Below the pieces are notes generated by a model. The model made no database searches and was not told the origin of the DNA. It saw only the letters and a program-made list of their open reading frames with translations. Position numbers and translations under genes: made by a program. 40,459 nucleotides of DNA from Candidatus Latescibacterota bacterium. Lineage in GTDB: Bacteria; Krumholzibacteriota; Krumholzibacteriia; Krumholzibacteriales; Krumholzibacteriaceae. The DNA is taken from positions 1-40,459 of the forward strand of contig JAHOYU010000089.1 in NCBI GenBank assembly GCA_019038625.1, in the 5' to 3' direction. Positions within the stretch are counted from its first letter, which is position 1, and each line of letters opens with the position of its first letter. Shown in pieces: positions 9,371 through 17,686 of the stretch.

Positions 9371-10210
9371 TTGAGAACGATGATCATTATGATGATTCTG
9401 TTTACCTGCTCTCTTTCGGCTGCGGAAGCGTCTAATGTTTTTTCCGATCCGGCTTCAGGTGTCGATGAGGGTTTTGATAACAGCGGAGTCAGACTTGAGA
9501 TTGCCTCTCCGTCGGTGATAGCCTGCGCGGGACCTTTTTCCATGTCAGTGGGGCAGGATCCGAAAGAAAAAAATCAAGGTGGTCTTTCCGGTCTCTACAG
9601 ATCACCGGCAAAAGAAGCCGGATTGTCATTCCTTCTTCCCGGACTGGGACAGCACAGGATGGGAAACGATCTCAGGGCGAAGGTATATTTCGGACTGGAA
9701 GGAGTCGGTTGGGTAGCAGCTGGAGCTTTCTTCTACCAGTCGCTCGTACGCCGTGATGAGTATGAGGAGTATGCCGATGTCTATGCTGGCCTGAATGGGT
9801 CGGGGTATGGTGAGAGTTATTACGAGACGATAAGTAACTACATCAGCAACGACGGGCCGGGAGGCTACAACGAATATGTGCTCAGAGAGGCCAGAAACCT
9901 ATATTACCCGGACAAAGCCGCGATGGATGACTATTATGAGGAAAACGTGATCACTGGAGATATGAGCTGGAGGTGGGAGACAGACAAAGCCTACTATAAT
10001 TACAGGGAACTCTTCGCTGGTAGTGATACATCCAGGAGGCGTGCCGTATATGCCCTGTTCTTTATCGTCGGGCTAAGGGTCGTCAGTATGGTCGATGCTC
10101 TCAAACTTGCAAGGGATTCCAACGAAAGAATGGACAGAGAGCCGGGAATATCGATCCATGTCGAACCGGAGCGTGGCGGGTTCAGGATGTCCTTATGCCG
10201 TTCGTTCTGA
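9371..10210 (+). CDS. envelope protein of unknown function, PGLG-motif family (second tandem paralogue)
   Basis: The function is unknown. The 279-residue product has an N-terminal signal peptide ending around SAAEA. It then shows LSFLLPGLGQHRMGN, a hydrophobic segment (VGWVAAGAFFYQSL), a Tyr/Glu/Asp-rich middle, and a second hydrophobic block (ALFFIVGLRVVSMVDALKLA). It ends in a short strand finishing with Phe. The order of these blocks matches the gene just upstream, so the two look like an old tandem duplication. The start is TTG at 9371 (an in-frame ATG follows at 9380), 11 bases after the previous stop. The 3' end overlaps the next gene by 16 bases, which suggests translational coupling. 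A DUF5683-type relationship is possible but not proved here. Confidence 0.58.
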   Translation: MRTMIIMMILFTCSLSAAEASNVFSDPASGVDEGFDNSGVRLEIASPSVIACAGPFSMSVGQDPKEKNQGGLSGLYRSPAKEAGLSFLLPGLGQHRMGNDLRAKVYFGLEGVGWVAAGAFFYQSLVRRDEYEEYADVYAGLNGSGYGESYYETISNYISNDGPGGYNEYVLREARNLYYPDKAAMDDYYEENVITGDMSWRWETDKAYYNYRELFAGSDTSRRRAVYALFFIVGLRVVSMVDALKLARDSNERMDREPGISIHVEPERGGFRMSLCRSF

Positions 10211-11196
10211 GAAGGACCCGGACTATCAGACTCTTGTCCGGCTCCTTTATCATCTTTTTAATTCTACTGCTGACATCTGATCAGTCAATGCCCGGGCCCA
10301 GGATTGCCTCGACCCGGTCCGATGACGATCCTGAGATAGCCGGGAACGAGTATATATCCGGTGAGATGGAGCTCTTTCTGTATAAAGAGACGATCGTTCT
10401 CGGAAAAGGCATTCTTCGAGAACCTCTTGGACTGGATGTCTCACCGACAGGAGAAATCTTTGTAGCCGATGCAATGACTGGAAAGATCTTTATCTTTGCT
10501 CCGGATGGTGCCGTGGTAGAATTCGAGGATCCTCCCCTGGGCAGTTCGATTTATCCGATAGACCTTGCTGTCAACGGCACATTCGTATATGTGCTCGACT
10601 ACTCCGATAACAGGCTTCTGCGTTATGACCGGAACGGTACGTTCCTTGACGTCCTGATCTCATTCGGACTTTACGACAGAATGAGGCCTTCTTCGGTCAG
10701 TGGCGGTGGGGGAGGGCGTCTTCTGACTACGGATATGAAGAACCATGGATTGACCATATGGACTCCCCTTCTTGATATCGAATTTTTGTGGAATGAGTTC
10801 GGGTTTATGGAGGGGGCTCTCGACAGACCGGCAAAGGCCGTTCTCCTTCTGGATGAAAGAATAGCCGTAGCAGAGACTGGAAACAAAAGGGTGCAGATAT
10901 TTTCGCCATCAGGCAGATATGAGTCAATACTTGTACTGCCGGATGATACAGGTTTCGAGAAACCCCGTTCCATCTGTGTCGGCAGGGATGGAAATATTCA
11001 TGTAGCCGATACGGATGCGGGCGCGGTCTTTATCTTTTCCCCGGATCTTTCCTTTCTTGGAAAGATAGACTCCTTTGGCGGAATGAAGATATCTCCATCT
11101 GCAGTAGCCGTCGGCTGGAACGGTGGACTGTACATAGCCGATATAAGATCCGGCTCGATCCTCGTCATGAAACGGGTTGATAGCGTCGACGAATGA
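10195..11196 (+). CDS. membrane-anchored or secreted NHL-repeat beta-propeller protein
   Basis: This is a predicted six-bladed NHL beta-propeller, a fold that usually binds proteins or glycans and is often not enzymatic. The 333-residue product has a hydrophobic N-terminal segment (about residues 12-28, FIIFLILLLT) that would act as a signal anchor. Repeats then follow with the NHL pattern of a Gly-x-(I/L)-(F/Y)-(V/I)-A-D core: GEIFVADAMTGKIFIF near residue 85, RIAVAETGNKRVQIF near 220, and NIHVADTDAGAVFIF and LYIADIRSGSILVM near the end. No catalytic residues are apparent. It overlaps the upstream gene by 16 bases and the downstream barrel gene by 4 (ATGA), so it is probably made together with them as a partner or scaffold in the envelope. 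Ligand unknown. Confidence 0.72.
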   Translation: MPFVLRRTRTIRLLSGSFIIFLILLLTSDQSMPGPRIASTRSDDDPEIAGNEYISGEMELFLYKETIVLGKGILREPLGLDVSPTGEIFVADAMTGKIFIFAPDGAVVEFEDPPLGSSIYPIDLAVNGTFVYVLDYSDNRLLRYDRNGTFLDVLISFGLYDRMRPSSVSGGGGGRLLTTDMKNHGLTIWTPLLDIEFLWNEFGFMEGALDRPAKAVLLLDERIAVAETGNKRVQIFSPSGRYESILVLPDDTGFEKPRSICVGRDGNIHVADTDAGAVFIFSPDLSFLGKIDSFGGMKISPSAVAVGWNGGLYIADIRSGSILVMKRVDSVDE

Positions 11197-14100
11197 AGAC
11201 TCTGATAAATATCAATATATTTATGGCAACCGCCTTGATCCTGATCTGCTCCGGTTCGCAGGCCTTTGCCAGCGATACCGTTCTTTCTACGGACGTTCCC
11301 GGAAAACTTGTCAGAATACCACTCAGGTACGCTTACAGGCAGCAGGCTCTGAGAGTCCTCGAGTCTGGGGAGGACAGGATAGACCTTGGCCGGTCATTCC
11401 TCATCCCCGGGAGTGATTCTGTATGGGTAGATGGCCGCCTTCTAAAGAGGGAGATCGAATACCGGATCAATATTCTCAGGGGTTCTGTCATCCTCGTTTT
11501 GCCCCCGGTCGGTGGAGAAGTTTTCAGGGCGACCTGGTCGAGGTATCCATTTTCATATGCTCCCGTCTTTGCATCGCGTTTTCCAGGGGAGAAGCCTGCA
11601 TCGGCGGTAGATCTTCCTGATGCGGTCGACTCTGAAAGAGAGAAGAGTCGACAGGCCAACCCTTACAGACTGAACCTTTCAGGAAGCAAGACCGTCGGGT
11701 TTTCAGTCGGGTCCAGCAGGGGGTTGGGTATCGACCAGAGCATGAAGGTGACCATGGCCGGCAAACTGGCTCGAGACCTTGAGGTGAAGGCCTTTCTTAC
11801 AGACGACAATCTTCCCGTACAGCCGGAAGGAAATACCGAAGAACTCAAACATCTCGACAAGATATATGTACAGATCAACAGCAAGCATATGGAGGCAAGG
11901 CTTGGTGATTTTCCTACAGGACTCGAGTGGTCCGGATTCTCCAGTTTTAAGAGGGAATTGAGAGGAGCGTCCATAAAGGTGGATGTCGGTGGGCAGGAAT
12001 TCACGGTCGGTGGAGGAATCGCACAGGGAAGATTCAAAACGGCCGAATTCCGCGGCAGAGATGGCGTTCAGGGGCCATACGAGCTTCTTTCCGCGAGGCG
12101 GTTCAACGGGATCATTATCCTTCCTGGTTCTGAGAGTGTCCTGCTGGATGGAAGGGAGATGAAGCGGGGTAATGAAAACGATTTCACAATCGATTATGTG
12201 CGGGGGACCATCACATTCACGGAGAGAAATACGATCAGTGTAGATTCCGAGATCATCGTTGATTACCAGATGGGCGAAGATGATTATGAAAGAACCACTG
12301 TCACGGCTGGATGGTCCGCTCCGTTCCTCGACGACGCGGTCAGGCTCAGGACCTTCTTCTTCCGTGAAGGAGACAGTTCCGGTAAGCCGATCCGTGGCAG
12401 CCTGACAAGAGAAGAGACCGCTGTTCTTGAGGCAGCCGGAGATGACGCGGGGTCTGCTGTCACAAGTGGAGTCGAGGAGGTGGAAGACGCTGAAGATGCC
12501 TACATCCTGATTCCGGCCGGCACTCTCCCTGAGCATTATCAATTTATCGAGATCGGTGGGAGATACAGGTTGAGTTTCCACGAGACCCGGCCGGGCGAAG
12601 GAGATTATGAACCTGATGGATTTACGAAAAGGGGAGAAGTCAGATACAGATATGTCGGAGCTGGAAACGGAAGTTTTTCGGTCGGCAGGCCTCTTCCCCT
12701 GCCAGAGATGAAACAGGTGTTCACCCTGGGGTTTGAAGCCAAAAAGGGAGTCTTATATCTGGATGGAGAGGGAGACGTCAGTCTCTATGACAGGAATACT
12801 CTTTCCGGGGTCGATGACGATGATAACACCGGTGGAGCCATGAGGGTCGGAGGAGGCATCAGAGGCCTCTCCATGCCTCTGGGCAAGCTTGACATCAAGG
12901 GTGAATATTCGATGCTGGAGGAGAGGTTCGCGCCGGCGGATAAAGCGAGATCATCGTACTTCTATAGAAACTGGAACCTCGAAGATGTTCCCCTGGAAGG
13001 AAAGGAAGAGATCAGCGGAGGATCGATCTCCTGGGTGGCCGATTCACTGTGGGACATAAGCGGTAGTTACAAAAGATTGGTGAGAGGCGATTCTCTGTCT
13101 GCTGTAAGGAGCGATCTTTCTGCAAATATCGGAGACCTGCGTAGACGAGGGATTTCAATAAATGCCTTTGATTCGAGGACCGGTGATGACAGGGACAGAA
13201 AGTCCGCCGAAGTCGATGCATCGTTCTCCTTCTGGCATCTGGCACCTCGGTTCCGGTTCGATACCGAACGATACCGGGCTTTCGATCGGGCGGCGGCGGA
13301 TACGGGAAGGTACTACTATGAGAATTCATTCGGTCTGGCTGGAAGAGGACTGGGGGGGTACAGGGCAGATCTATCCCTGGTGACAAGACGTACTGACCTG
13401 ATGTCGACCGCAGGCGAGATATGGTCGCGCGCCAGGGAGACCGATGAAATAAGACTTGATGCCGGATATTCCGGCGGGTCGAGAGTCGTGGACCTGTTTA
13501 TCTCCCACAGGACCACACGTGACGCCTCTGGAGGCGAAAGCAAGCACGATCTTGCAAGGATCAGATACCGGGAGGTACTGAGATCAGCGGGGATAACGAG
13601 CGATATTGGTTACAGGATCAGTTCGGGTGAGGACAGGAGACTGGAGAAGACTGTAATATTCGTGGGAGAGAACGAGGGAGACTATGATGAGGAGGGAAGG
13701 GAAGTCGGGCAGAAAAGGGGAGATTATATGGTGCTGTACCTGGCCGGTGGGGAAGTCGAGGCGGTCAGGACCGTAGAGCTTACATGGCGGATGAGTTATG
13801 GAAGCGGGATCAGGGGAATTTCTTCAGGGTCGTACGGAAACGGGATCCTCGGTGTTATCAGAAGGAATCTTTCGGTGGATCAATTCGTCTCGGTCCTGGA
13901 GAAGTCAGGGACAGACGAGCTGTTGAGACTTTATCTCCTCGATCCTGATATTCTTCAAAGGGACGATCTCACTCTCTACGGAAAAAATAGTTTGAGGCAG
14001 GAATGGTCTCTGCTGAACGACGTCAGCAGATACGATCTCAAGTTCGTCTTTTTCCGTGAGGATGAAGAGGATAATCGTTCAGGTGATGTTTCAACCTCAA

Positions 14101-14621
14101 GGTATAACAGGGAGATCGAGGTGCAGCTTGAAGTCGCAGCCGGTAACGGTCTCTCTTTCACTCTCGAAGCGGGGAAAAGACTGAGAGAGAGAGAATCCGG
14201 GGAACAGACATCACAGAGATACAGGGTGGAATCGTTATCAGGCGCTTTGATCACCGGCTACCGGCCACGCCCGTCAGTAAAGATATCCATGGAGCTTGGA
14301 AGCGAGAACAGGAAAGACGAGGTCTCGGGAGCCGGGCAGACATCCTGGTCGGTTACTCCTGCAATGAACGCGTCATTAGGGAGGAAGGTCAATCTTACCT
14401 CGATGCTCAAGTTTACCTATACGTCGATTGACGTAGGTCAGACCAAGCCTCTTTTCTTTCTTGAAGAAGGGATGAGGGAGGACTGGAACGTGATCGGCCA
14501 ATACAGGTTCACAAGAAACCTGAGTTTTGGCCTTAACTATAACGGCAGAAGAGAAAAAGATTATGTGGGGGAGGTGAAGACCATCCATGCGCTCAAGATG
14601 GAATGCCGAGCATTTTTCTAG
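11193..14621 (+). CDS. large predicted outer-membrane beta-barrel protein with duplicated N-terminal module
   Basis: I do not recognise a characterised family. The 1142-residue product has a signal peptide ending near AFA (residue 26). Two related modules follow: about 68-112 and 308-360, each reading PGS-x-SV, then DGR, KR, an aromatic-I-(N/D) strand and RG followed by a hydrophobic strand. Between them, residues about 155-260 form a highly ordered block (SGSKTVGFSVGSS, PEGNTEELK, then ARLGDF). From about 360 to the end the chain is a long series of alternating polar/hydrophobic strands with Gly-rich turns and ends in RAFF, consistent with a large barrel. It overlaps the NHL gene by 4 bases (ATGA) and the Omp85 gene by 35, so the three are coupled. 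It might be a T9SS-translocon-like (SprA-type) protein, but it is only about half SprA's length, and that link is inference. Confidence 0.65.
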   Translation: MKTLININIFMATALILICSGSQAFASDTVLSTDVPGKLVRIPLRYAYRQQALRVLESGEDRIDLGRSFLIPGSDSVWVDGRLLKREIEYRINILRGSVILVLPPVGGEVFRATWSRYPFSYAPVFASRFPGEKPASAVDLPDAVDSEREKSRQANPYRLNLSGSKTVGFSVGSSRGLGIDQSMKVTMAGKLARDLEVKAFLTDDNLPVQPEGNTEELKHLDKIYVQINSKHMEARLGDFPTGLEWSGFSSFKRELRGASIKVDVGGQEFTVGGGIAQGRFKTAEFRGRDGVQGPYELLSARRFNGIIILPGSESVLLDGREMKRGNENDFTIDYVRGTITFTERNTISVDSEIIVDYQMGEDDYERTTVTAGWSAPFLDDAVRLRTFFFREGDSSGKPIRGSLTREETAVLEAAGDDAGSAVTSGVEEVEDAEDAYILIPAGTLPEHYQFIEIGGRYRLSFHETRPGEGDYEPDGFTKRGEVRYRYVGAGNGSFSVGRPLPLPEMKQVFTLGFEAKKGVLYLDGEGDVSLYDRNTLSGVDDDDNTGGAMRVGGGIRGLSMPLGKLDIKGEYSMLEERFAPADKARSSYFYRNWNLEDVPLEGKEEISGGSISWVADSLWDISGSYKRLVRGDSLSAVRSDLSANIGDLRRRGISINAFDSRTGDDRDRKSAEVDASFSFWHLAPRFRFDTERYRAFDRAAADTGRYYYENSFGLAGRGLGGYRADLSLVTRRTDLMSTAGEIWSRARETDEIRLDAGYSGGSRVVDLFISHRTTRDASGGESKHDLARIRYREVLRSAGITSDIGYRISSGEDRRLEKTVIFVGENEGDYDEEGREVGQKRGDYMVLYLAGGEVEAVRTVELTWRMSYGSGIRGISSGSYGNGILGVIRRNLSVDQFVSVLEKSGTDELLRLYLLDPDILQRDDLTLYGKNSLRQEWSLLNDVSRYDLKFVFFREDEEDNRSGDVSTSRYNREIEVQLEVAAGNGLSFTLEAGKRLRERESGEQTSQRYRVESLSGALITGYRPRPSVKISMELGSENRKDEVSGAGQTSWSVTPAMNASLGRKVNLTSMLKFTYTSIDVGQTKPLFFLEEGMREDWNVIGQYRFTRNLSFGLNYNGRREKDYVGEVKTIHALKMECRAFF

Positions 14622-16287
14622 GATCATAATGGGACTGGTCTTGACTCTGATCCTTTCGGAACCTCTCCTGGGCAGTGGAATATCAGGGGGGAGGATCGAA
14701 TGGCATGCCGAAGGAAGGCTGTTGGTCGAAGATATTACGAGTGGCACTCTTCTCTCGCCTGGATCGACATTTTCGGATTCATTACTTCGGGTGGAATTTG
14801 CCCGGATCGATTCCATATGTTTTGCCGCTGGATATCTTGACTGTGAGGTCGAGATAGATACGATCCCGGGTTCCGATGGCGACAAGATACGGATCACCCT
14901 GTATTCCGGAGAGAAGGCAAGGGTGGGTCGTATCAATGTGACGGGACAGGGCGCGATGAGTGAAGACGCGATTCTTGAAGTCCTGGGAATCACGTCAGGG
15001 TCGGAGTTCGATCCTGTCCGGCTGGAAGTGGCGATGGGAAGGTTGGTGCGGACATTGAATGAAGATGGGTATCCGTTCGCCCAGGCATGGATCACTGGAG
15101 TCGGCCATGAACCGGGGAGTGGGACCATCGATCTGTCTATCTCCCTGATCGAAGGAAAGTCAGCCTTCGTATCCGATATATATTTCGAGGGTATTTCCAG
15201 GACAGACTCTACCATCGCATTAAGAATTTCCAGACTGAAAAAGAATGTCCGTTTCGATGAAAAAGCTCTGAACAGGGCGCGAAAATATCTGGTTTCGTCC
15301 CGTCTTTTCGAGAGAGTGGGTAAGGCTCGGGTCACTGGAACCACGGGGAACAGAGTCGATCTTGTTATTCCCGTAGAAGACAGGAAGAGAGCAAACTATT
15401 TTTCCGGAGCGTTTGGTTTCTCCAGGAAGGAAAACGGAGATTACCGGATGAACGGTGCCGTGCAACTTGAATTGAAGAACATAGCTGGCACTGGTCGTAA
15501 TGCCGGGTTCGACTGGCTCAACGACGGCCTCGGGTATTCGAGGACCAAACTGGTCCTGATGGAACCCTTTCTCTTTTCGACTCCCATGAGCCTGGATCTT
15601 GAGGTCGGGCAGACGGTAAACGATACGTTGTACGATATGGTCTCTGCCGGTGGGTATATCAGTTTTCCTATAGGGCCAGTCTGGTCTGTGAGTGGTGGCC
15701 TGGCTGGTGACAGGACCACCTTCGGTGATGGTTCCGGGCTGGAAAAGAGTTCACGAAAGCGTTACAGGATTGGCCTGACGGGAGAACCAGGGACATGGTG
15801 GAGGTTGAGGATCGACCTCGAAGGAGCAATGAAGACGAACAGCTTTGTCGATGGGAACAGCGAGGACGAAACTCAGTTGATCTACTATTTAGAGTCTTCA
15901 GTCGAGGCAGGTTTTTCAGATTCACAGGCTTTCTTTGCCAGAATGGCGGCAAGTGGGATCGTCTCATCGGGTGATATCACTCTTTCAGAGATGTTCACGC
16001 TTGGTGGGGCAAGGACATTGAGGGGATACAGGGAAAACCAGTTCCGTGCCGAACGGACAGGATTTATAAATCTCGAATACAGATTTGGAGGAGAGAGCCG
16101 GATATTTCTGTTTGACGATGTCGGCGGTTTTTTCAGGGAGTCTGAAGGTTGGACAGTAAAGAATGGTTTTGGATTCGGTATCAGGTCGACTTCCAAAGCG
16201 GGCACTGTGGAACTGAGTTTCGGCCTCGGAGACAAGATCTCACTGAACGAGACGAAGATACATATCTCGCTGATAGAGGTTTTCTAG
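14587..16287 (+). CDS. Omp85/TamA-like outer-membrane assembly protein with POTRA domains
   Basis: This belongs to the BamA/TamA superfamily, which inserts or exports outer-membrane proteins. The 566-residue product has an N-terminal hydrophobic signal segment (residues about 14-28), then two to three POTRA-like domains (about 40-280, including RVGRINVTGQGAMSEDAILE and AFVSDIYFEG). The remaining ~280 residues form a barrel. The L6-loop motif typical of Omp85 proteins is visible as LGGARTLRGYREN, and the chain ends in Phe. It is shorter than a normal BamA (~800), so it is more like TamA or a specialised paralogue. ATG 14587 has GGAGGT about 11 bases upstream; a second in-frame ATG at 14629 is possible. 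It is the last gene of the envelope operon and may assemble the large barrel encoded immediately before it, which is inference from overlap. Confidence 0.82.
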   Translation: MRSRWNAEHFSRIIMGLVLTLILSEPLLGSGISGGRIEWHAEGRLLVEDITSGTLLSPGSTFSDSLLRVEFARIDSICFAAGYLDCEVEIDTIPGSDGDKIRITLYSGEKARVGRINVTGQGAMSEDAILEVLGITSGSEFDPVRLEVAMGRLVRTLNEDGYPFAQAWITGVGHEPGSGTIDLSISLIEGKSAFVSDIYFEGISRTDSTIALRISRLKKNVRFDEKALNRARKYLVSSRLFERVGKARVTGTTGNRVDLVIPVEDRKRANYFSGAFGFSRKENGDYRMNGAVQLELKNIAGTGRNAGFDWLNDGLGYSRTKLVLMEPFLFSTPMSLDLEVGQTVNDTLYDMVSAGGYISFPIGPVWSVSGGLAGDRTTFGDGSGLEKSSRKRYRIGLTGEPGTWWRLRIDLEGAMKTNSFVDGNSEDETQLIYYLESSVEAGFSDSQAFFARMAASGIVSSGDITLSEMFTLGGARTLRGYRENQFRAERTGFINLEYRFGGESRIFLFDDVGGFFRESEGWTVKNGFGFGIRSTSKAGTVELSFGLGDKISLNETKIHISLIEVF

Positions 16288-16329
16288 CCGGGACCATCCG
16301 GTAGTCTGCCCCTTATAAAATGATTCCGC

Positions 16330-16358
16330 TGTACAGACCAGGTACTGTCGTATATAAT
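16330..16358 (+). promoter_or_regulatory. sigma-70-like promoter for thiC
   Basis: TGTACA (16330-16335) and a perfect TATAAT (16353-16358) are separated by 17 bases. The start of transcription would be near 16365, leaving a leader of under 30 bases before the TTG start at 16392. I see no TPP-riboswitch core in the interval. The promoter lies inside an in-frame upstream extension of the gene, which argues against the more upstream ATG. Confidence 0.55.
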
Positions 16359-16377
16359 GGGCGCCCTGAACACCGAG

Positions 16378-16383
16378 AGGAGG
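16378..16383 (+). promoter_or_regulatory. ribosome binding site that fixes the thiC start
   Basis: A perfect AGGAGG lies eight bases before TTG 16392. The in-frame ATG at 16320 has no comparable site, and the GTG at 16386 is too close, so TTG 16392 is the most likely start. Confidence 0.6.
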
Positions 16384-16391
16384 CCGTGGAT

Positions 16392-17666
16392 TTGACAGAA
16401 TACGAGATAGCGAAATCGGGCAGGATCAGCGATGCTTTAAAGGCAGTCGCCGAAGAAGAGAATATCGATCGGGAACAGCTCAGAGAGCTTGTGGCGACCG
16501 GCAGGGTGATCATCACGGGGATGGCTAGAAAGCATTCCAGGGTCATTGGTATTGGAGAGGGCCTGACGACAAAGGTCAACGCTAATATCGGTACCAGTCC
16601 CGACCACACCGATATGGACATAGAATTAGAAAAACTTAAAACGGCCATCGATGCCGGCGCCGACGCGGTGATGGACCTTTCGACCGGAGGCGATATAGGA
16701 GCGATCCGTCGACTGGTCCTCAAGGAAAGCACAGTGGCGGTAGGCACAGTGCCGATCTATGAGTCGATCGTGAACGTGACCAGGTCGGGCAGGGAAGTGG
16801 CCGACTGCAAGGTAGATGAATTTTTCTCTGTAGTGGAAGATCAGGCCAGGGAAGGCGTCGATTTTATGACCATTCACTGCGGCCTGGTAAAGAGGTTGGC
16901 TCATGAAGTAGCCGGCCGGAGAACCGCTGGTGTGGTAAGCCGGGGTGGGTGTTTCCTTCTGCAGTGGATCATGAAGAACAAAATGGAAAATCCGTACTAC
17001 GAACATTACGACAGGCTACTGGATATAGCTCATGAATACGATTTTGCTCTGAGTCTGGGCGACGGGCTCAGGCCGGGCGCAATAGCTGATTCCACAGACA
17101 GGCCCCAGATAGGTGAACTTCTCGTGATAGGCGAGCTTGTCGAGAGAGCCCGCGAGAAAGGTGTCGCAGTCTTTGTCGAGGGCCCGGGACATGTGCCGAT
17201 CAACGAGATACAGACCAACATGCAGATTCAGAAGAAGGTCTGTAAAGGCGCTCCCTTCTACGTTCTCGGACCTCTTGTGACTGATGTGGCGCCGGGGTAT
17301 GATCATATAACGGCAGCGATCGGAGGCGCAATGGCTGCATGGCATGGAGCAGATTTCCTCTGCTACGTAACGCCTGCAGAACATCTCAGGCTTCCCTCTG
17401 TCGAAGATGTCAGAGATGGGGTCTTCGCGACCCGGATAGCGGCTCACGCCGGTGATATCGGCAAGGGGATAAAAGGTGCGGCTGATTGGGACCGCAGGAT
17501 CTCCAGGGCAAGGGCTGAGCTTGACTGGGAAAAGGCACATGACGAAAGTATAGATCCTGTAAGGGCCAGGAAGATTTACGACAAAAGCCCTGACGCAAGT
17601 GATCAGTTGTGTACGATGTGTGGCGAGTTCTGCGCGATCCGGGGGAACATGCGAAGCAGGGAGTAA
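16392..17666 (+). CDS. thiC: phosphomethylpyrimidine synthase ThiC (short form)
   Basis: ThiC is a cytosolic radical-SAM enzyme that rearranges aminoimidazole ribotide to HMP phosphate, the pyrimidine half of thiamine. The 424-residue product carries VNANIGTS, MDLSTGGDIG, GTVPIYES, DFMTIHCG and EGPGHVP, all ThiC hallmarks. Length matches the short bacterial/archaeal form (~430) rather than the ~630-residue enterobacterial form. The C-terminal iron-sulphur Cys residues are C407, C410 and C414, i.e. CX2CX3C, one residue tighter than the CX2CX4C described for long ThiC. TTG 16392 is preferred because of its AGGAGG site and the promoter just upstream. Short ThiC-like proteins include 5-hydroxybenzimidazole synthase (BzaF), but no cobalamin genes are near, so ThiC is the better call. 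No other thiamine genes are in the window. Confidence 0.9.
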   Translation: MTEYEIAKSGRISDALKAVAEEENIDREQLRELVATGRVIITGMARKHSRVIGIGEGLTTKVNANIGTSPDHTDMDIELEKLKTAIDAGADAVMDLSTGGDIGAIRRLVLKESTVAVGTVPIYESIVNVTRSGREVADCKVDEFFSVVEDQAREGVDFMTIHCGLVKRLAHEVAGRRTAGVVSRGGCFLLQWIMKNKMENPYYEHYDRLLDIAHEYDFALSLGDGLRPGAIADSTDRPQIGELLVIGELVERAREKGVAVFVEGPGHVPINEIQTNMQIQKKVCKGAPFYVLGPLVTDVAPGYDHITAAIGGAMAAWHGADFLCYVTPAEHLRLPSVEDVRDGVFATRIAAHAGDIGKGIKGAADWDRRISRARAELDWEKAHDESIDPVRARKIYDKSPDASDQLCTMCGEFCAIRGNMRSRE

Positions 17667-17686
17667 ATGCCTGTCGGGGTGGGCTG

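Noticed and set aside
14376-15344. Minus-strand open frame of 322 codons
   Set aside because: It lies across the barrel/Omp85 junction antisense to two well-supported genes, its product is Ser/Arg/Pro-rich without motifs, and it has no ribosome site that I can see.
16288-16391. TPP riboswitch before thiC
   Set aside because: No CTGAGA-type or ACCTGA-type core and too little transcribed leader; only a sigma-70-like promoter is seen.
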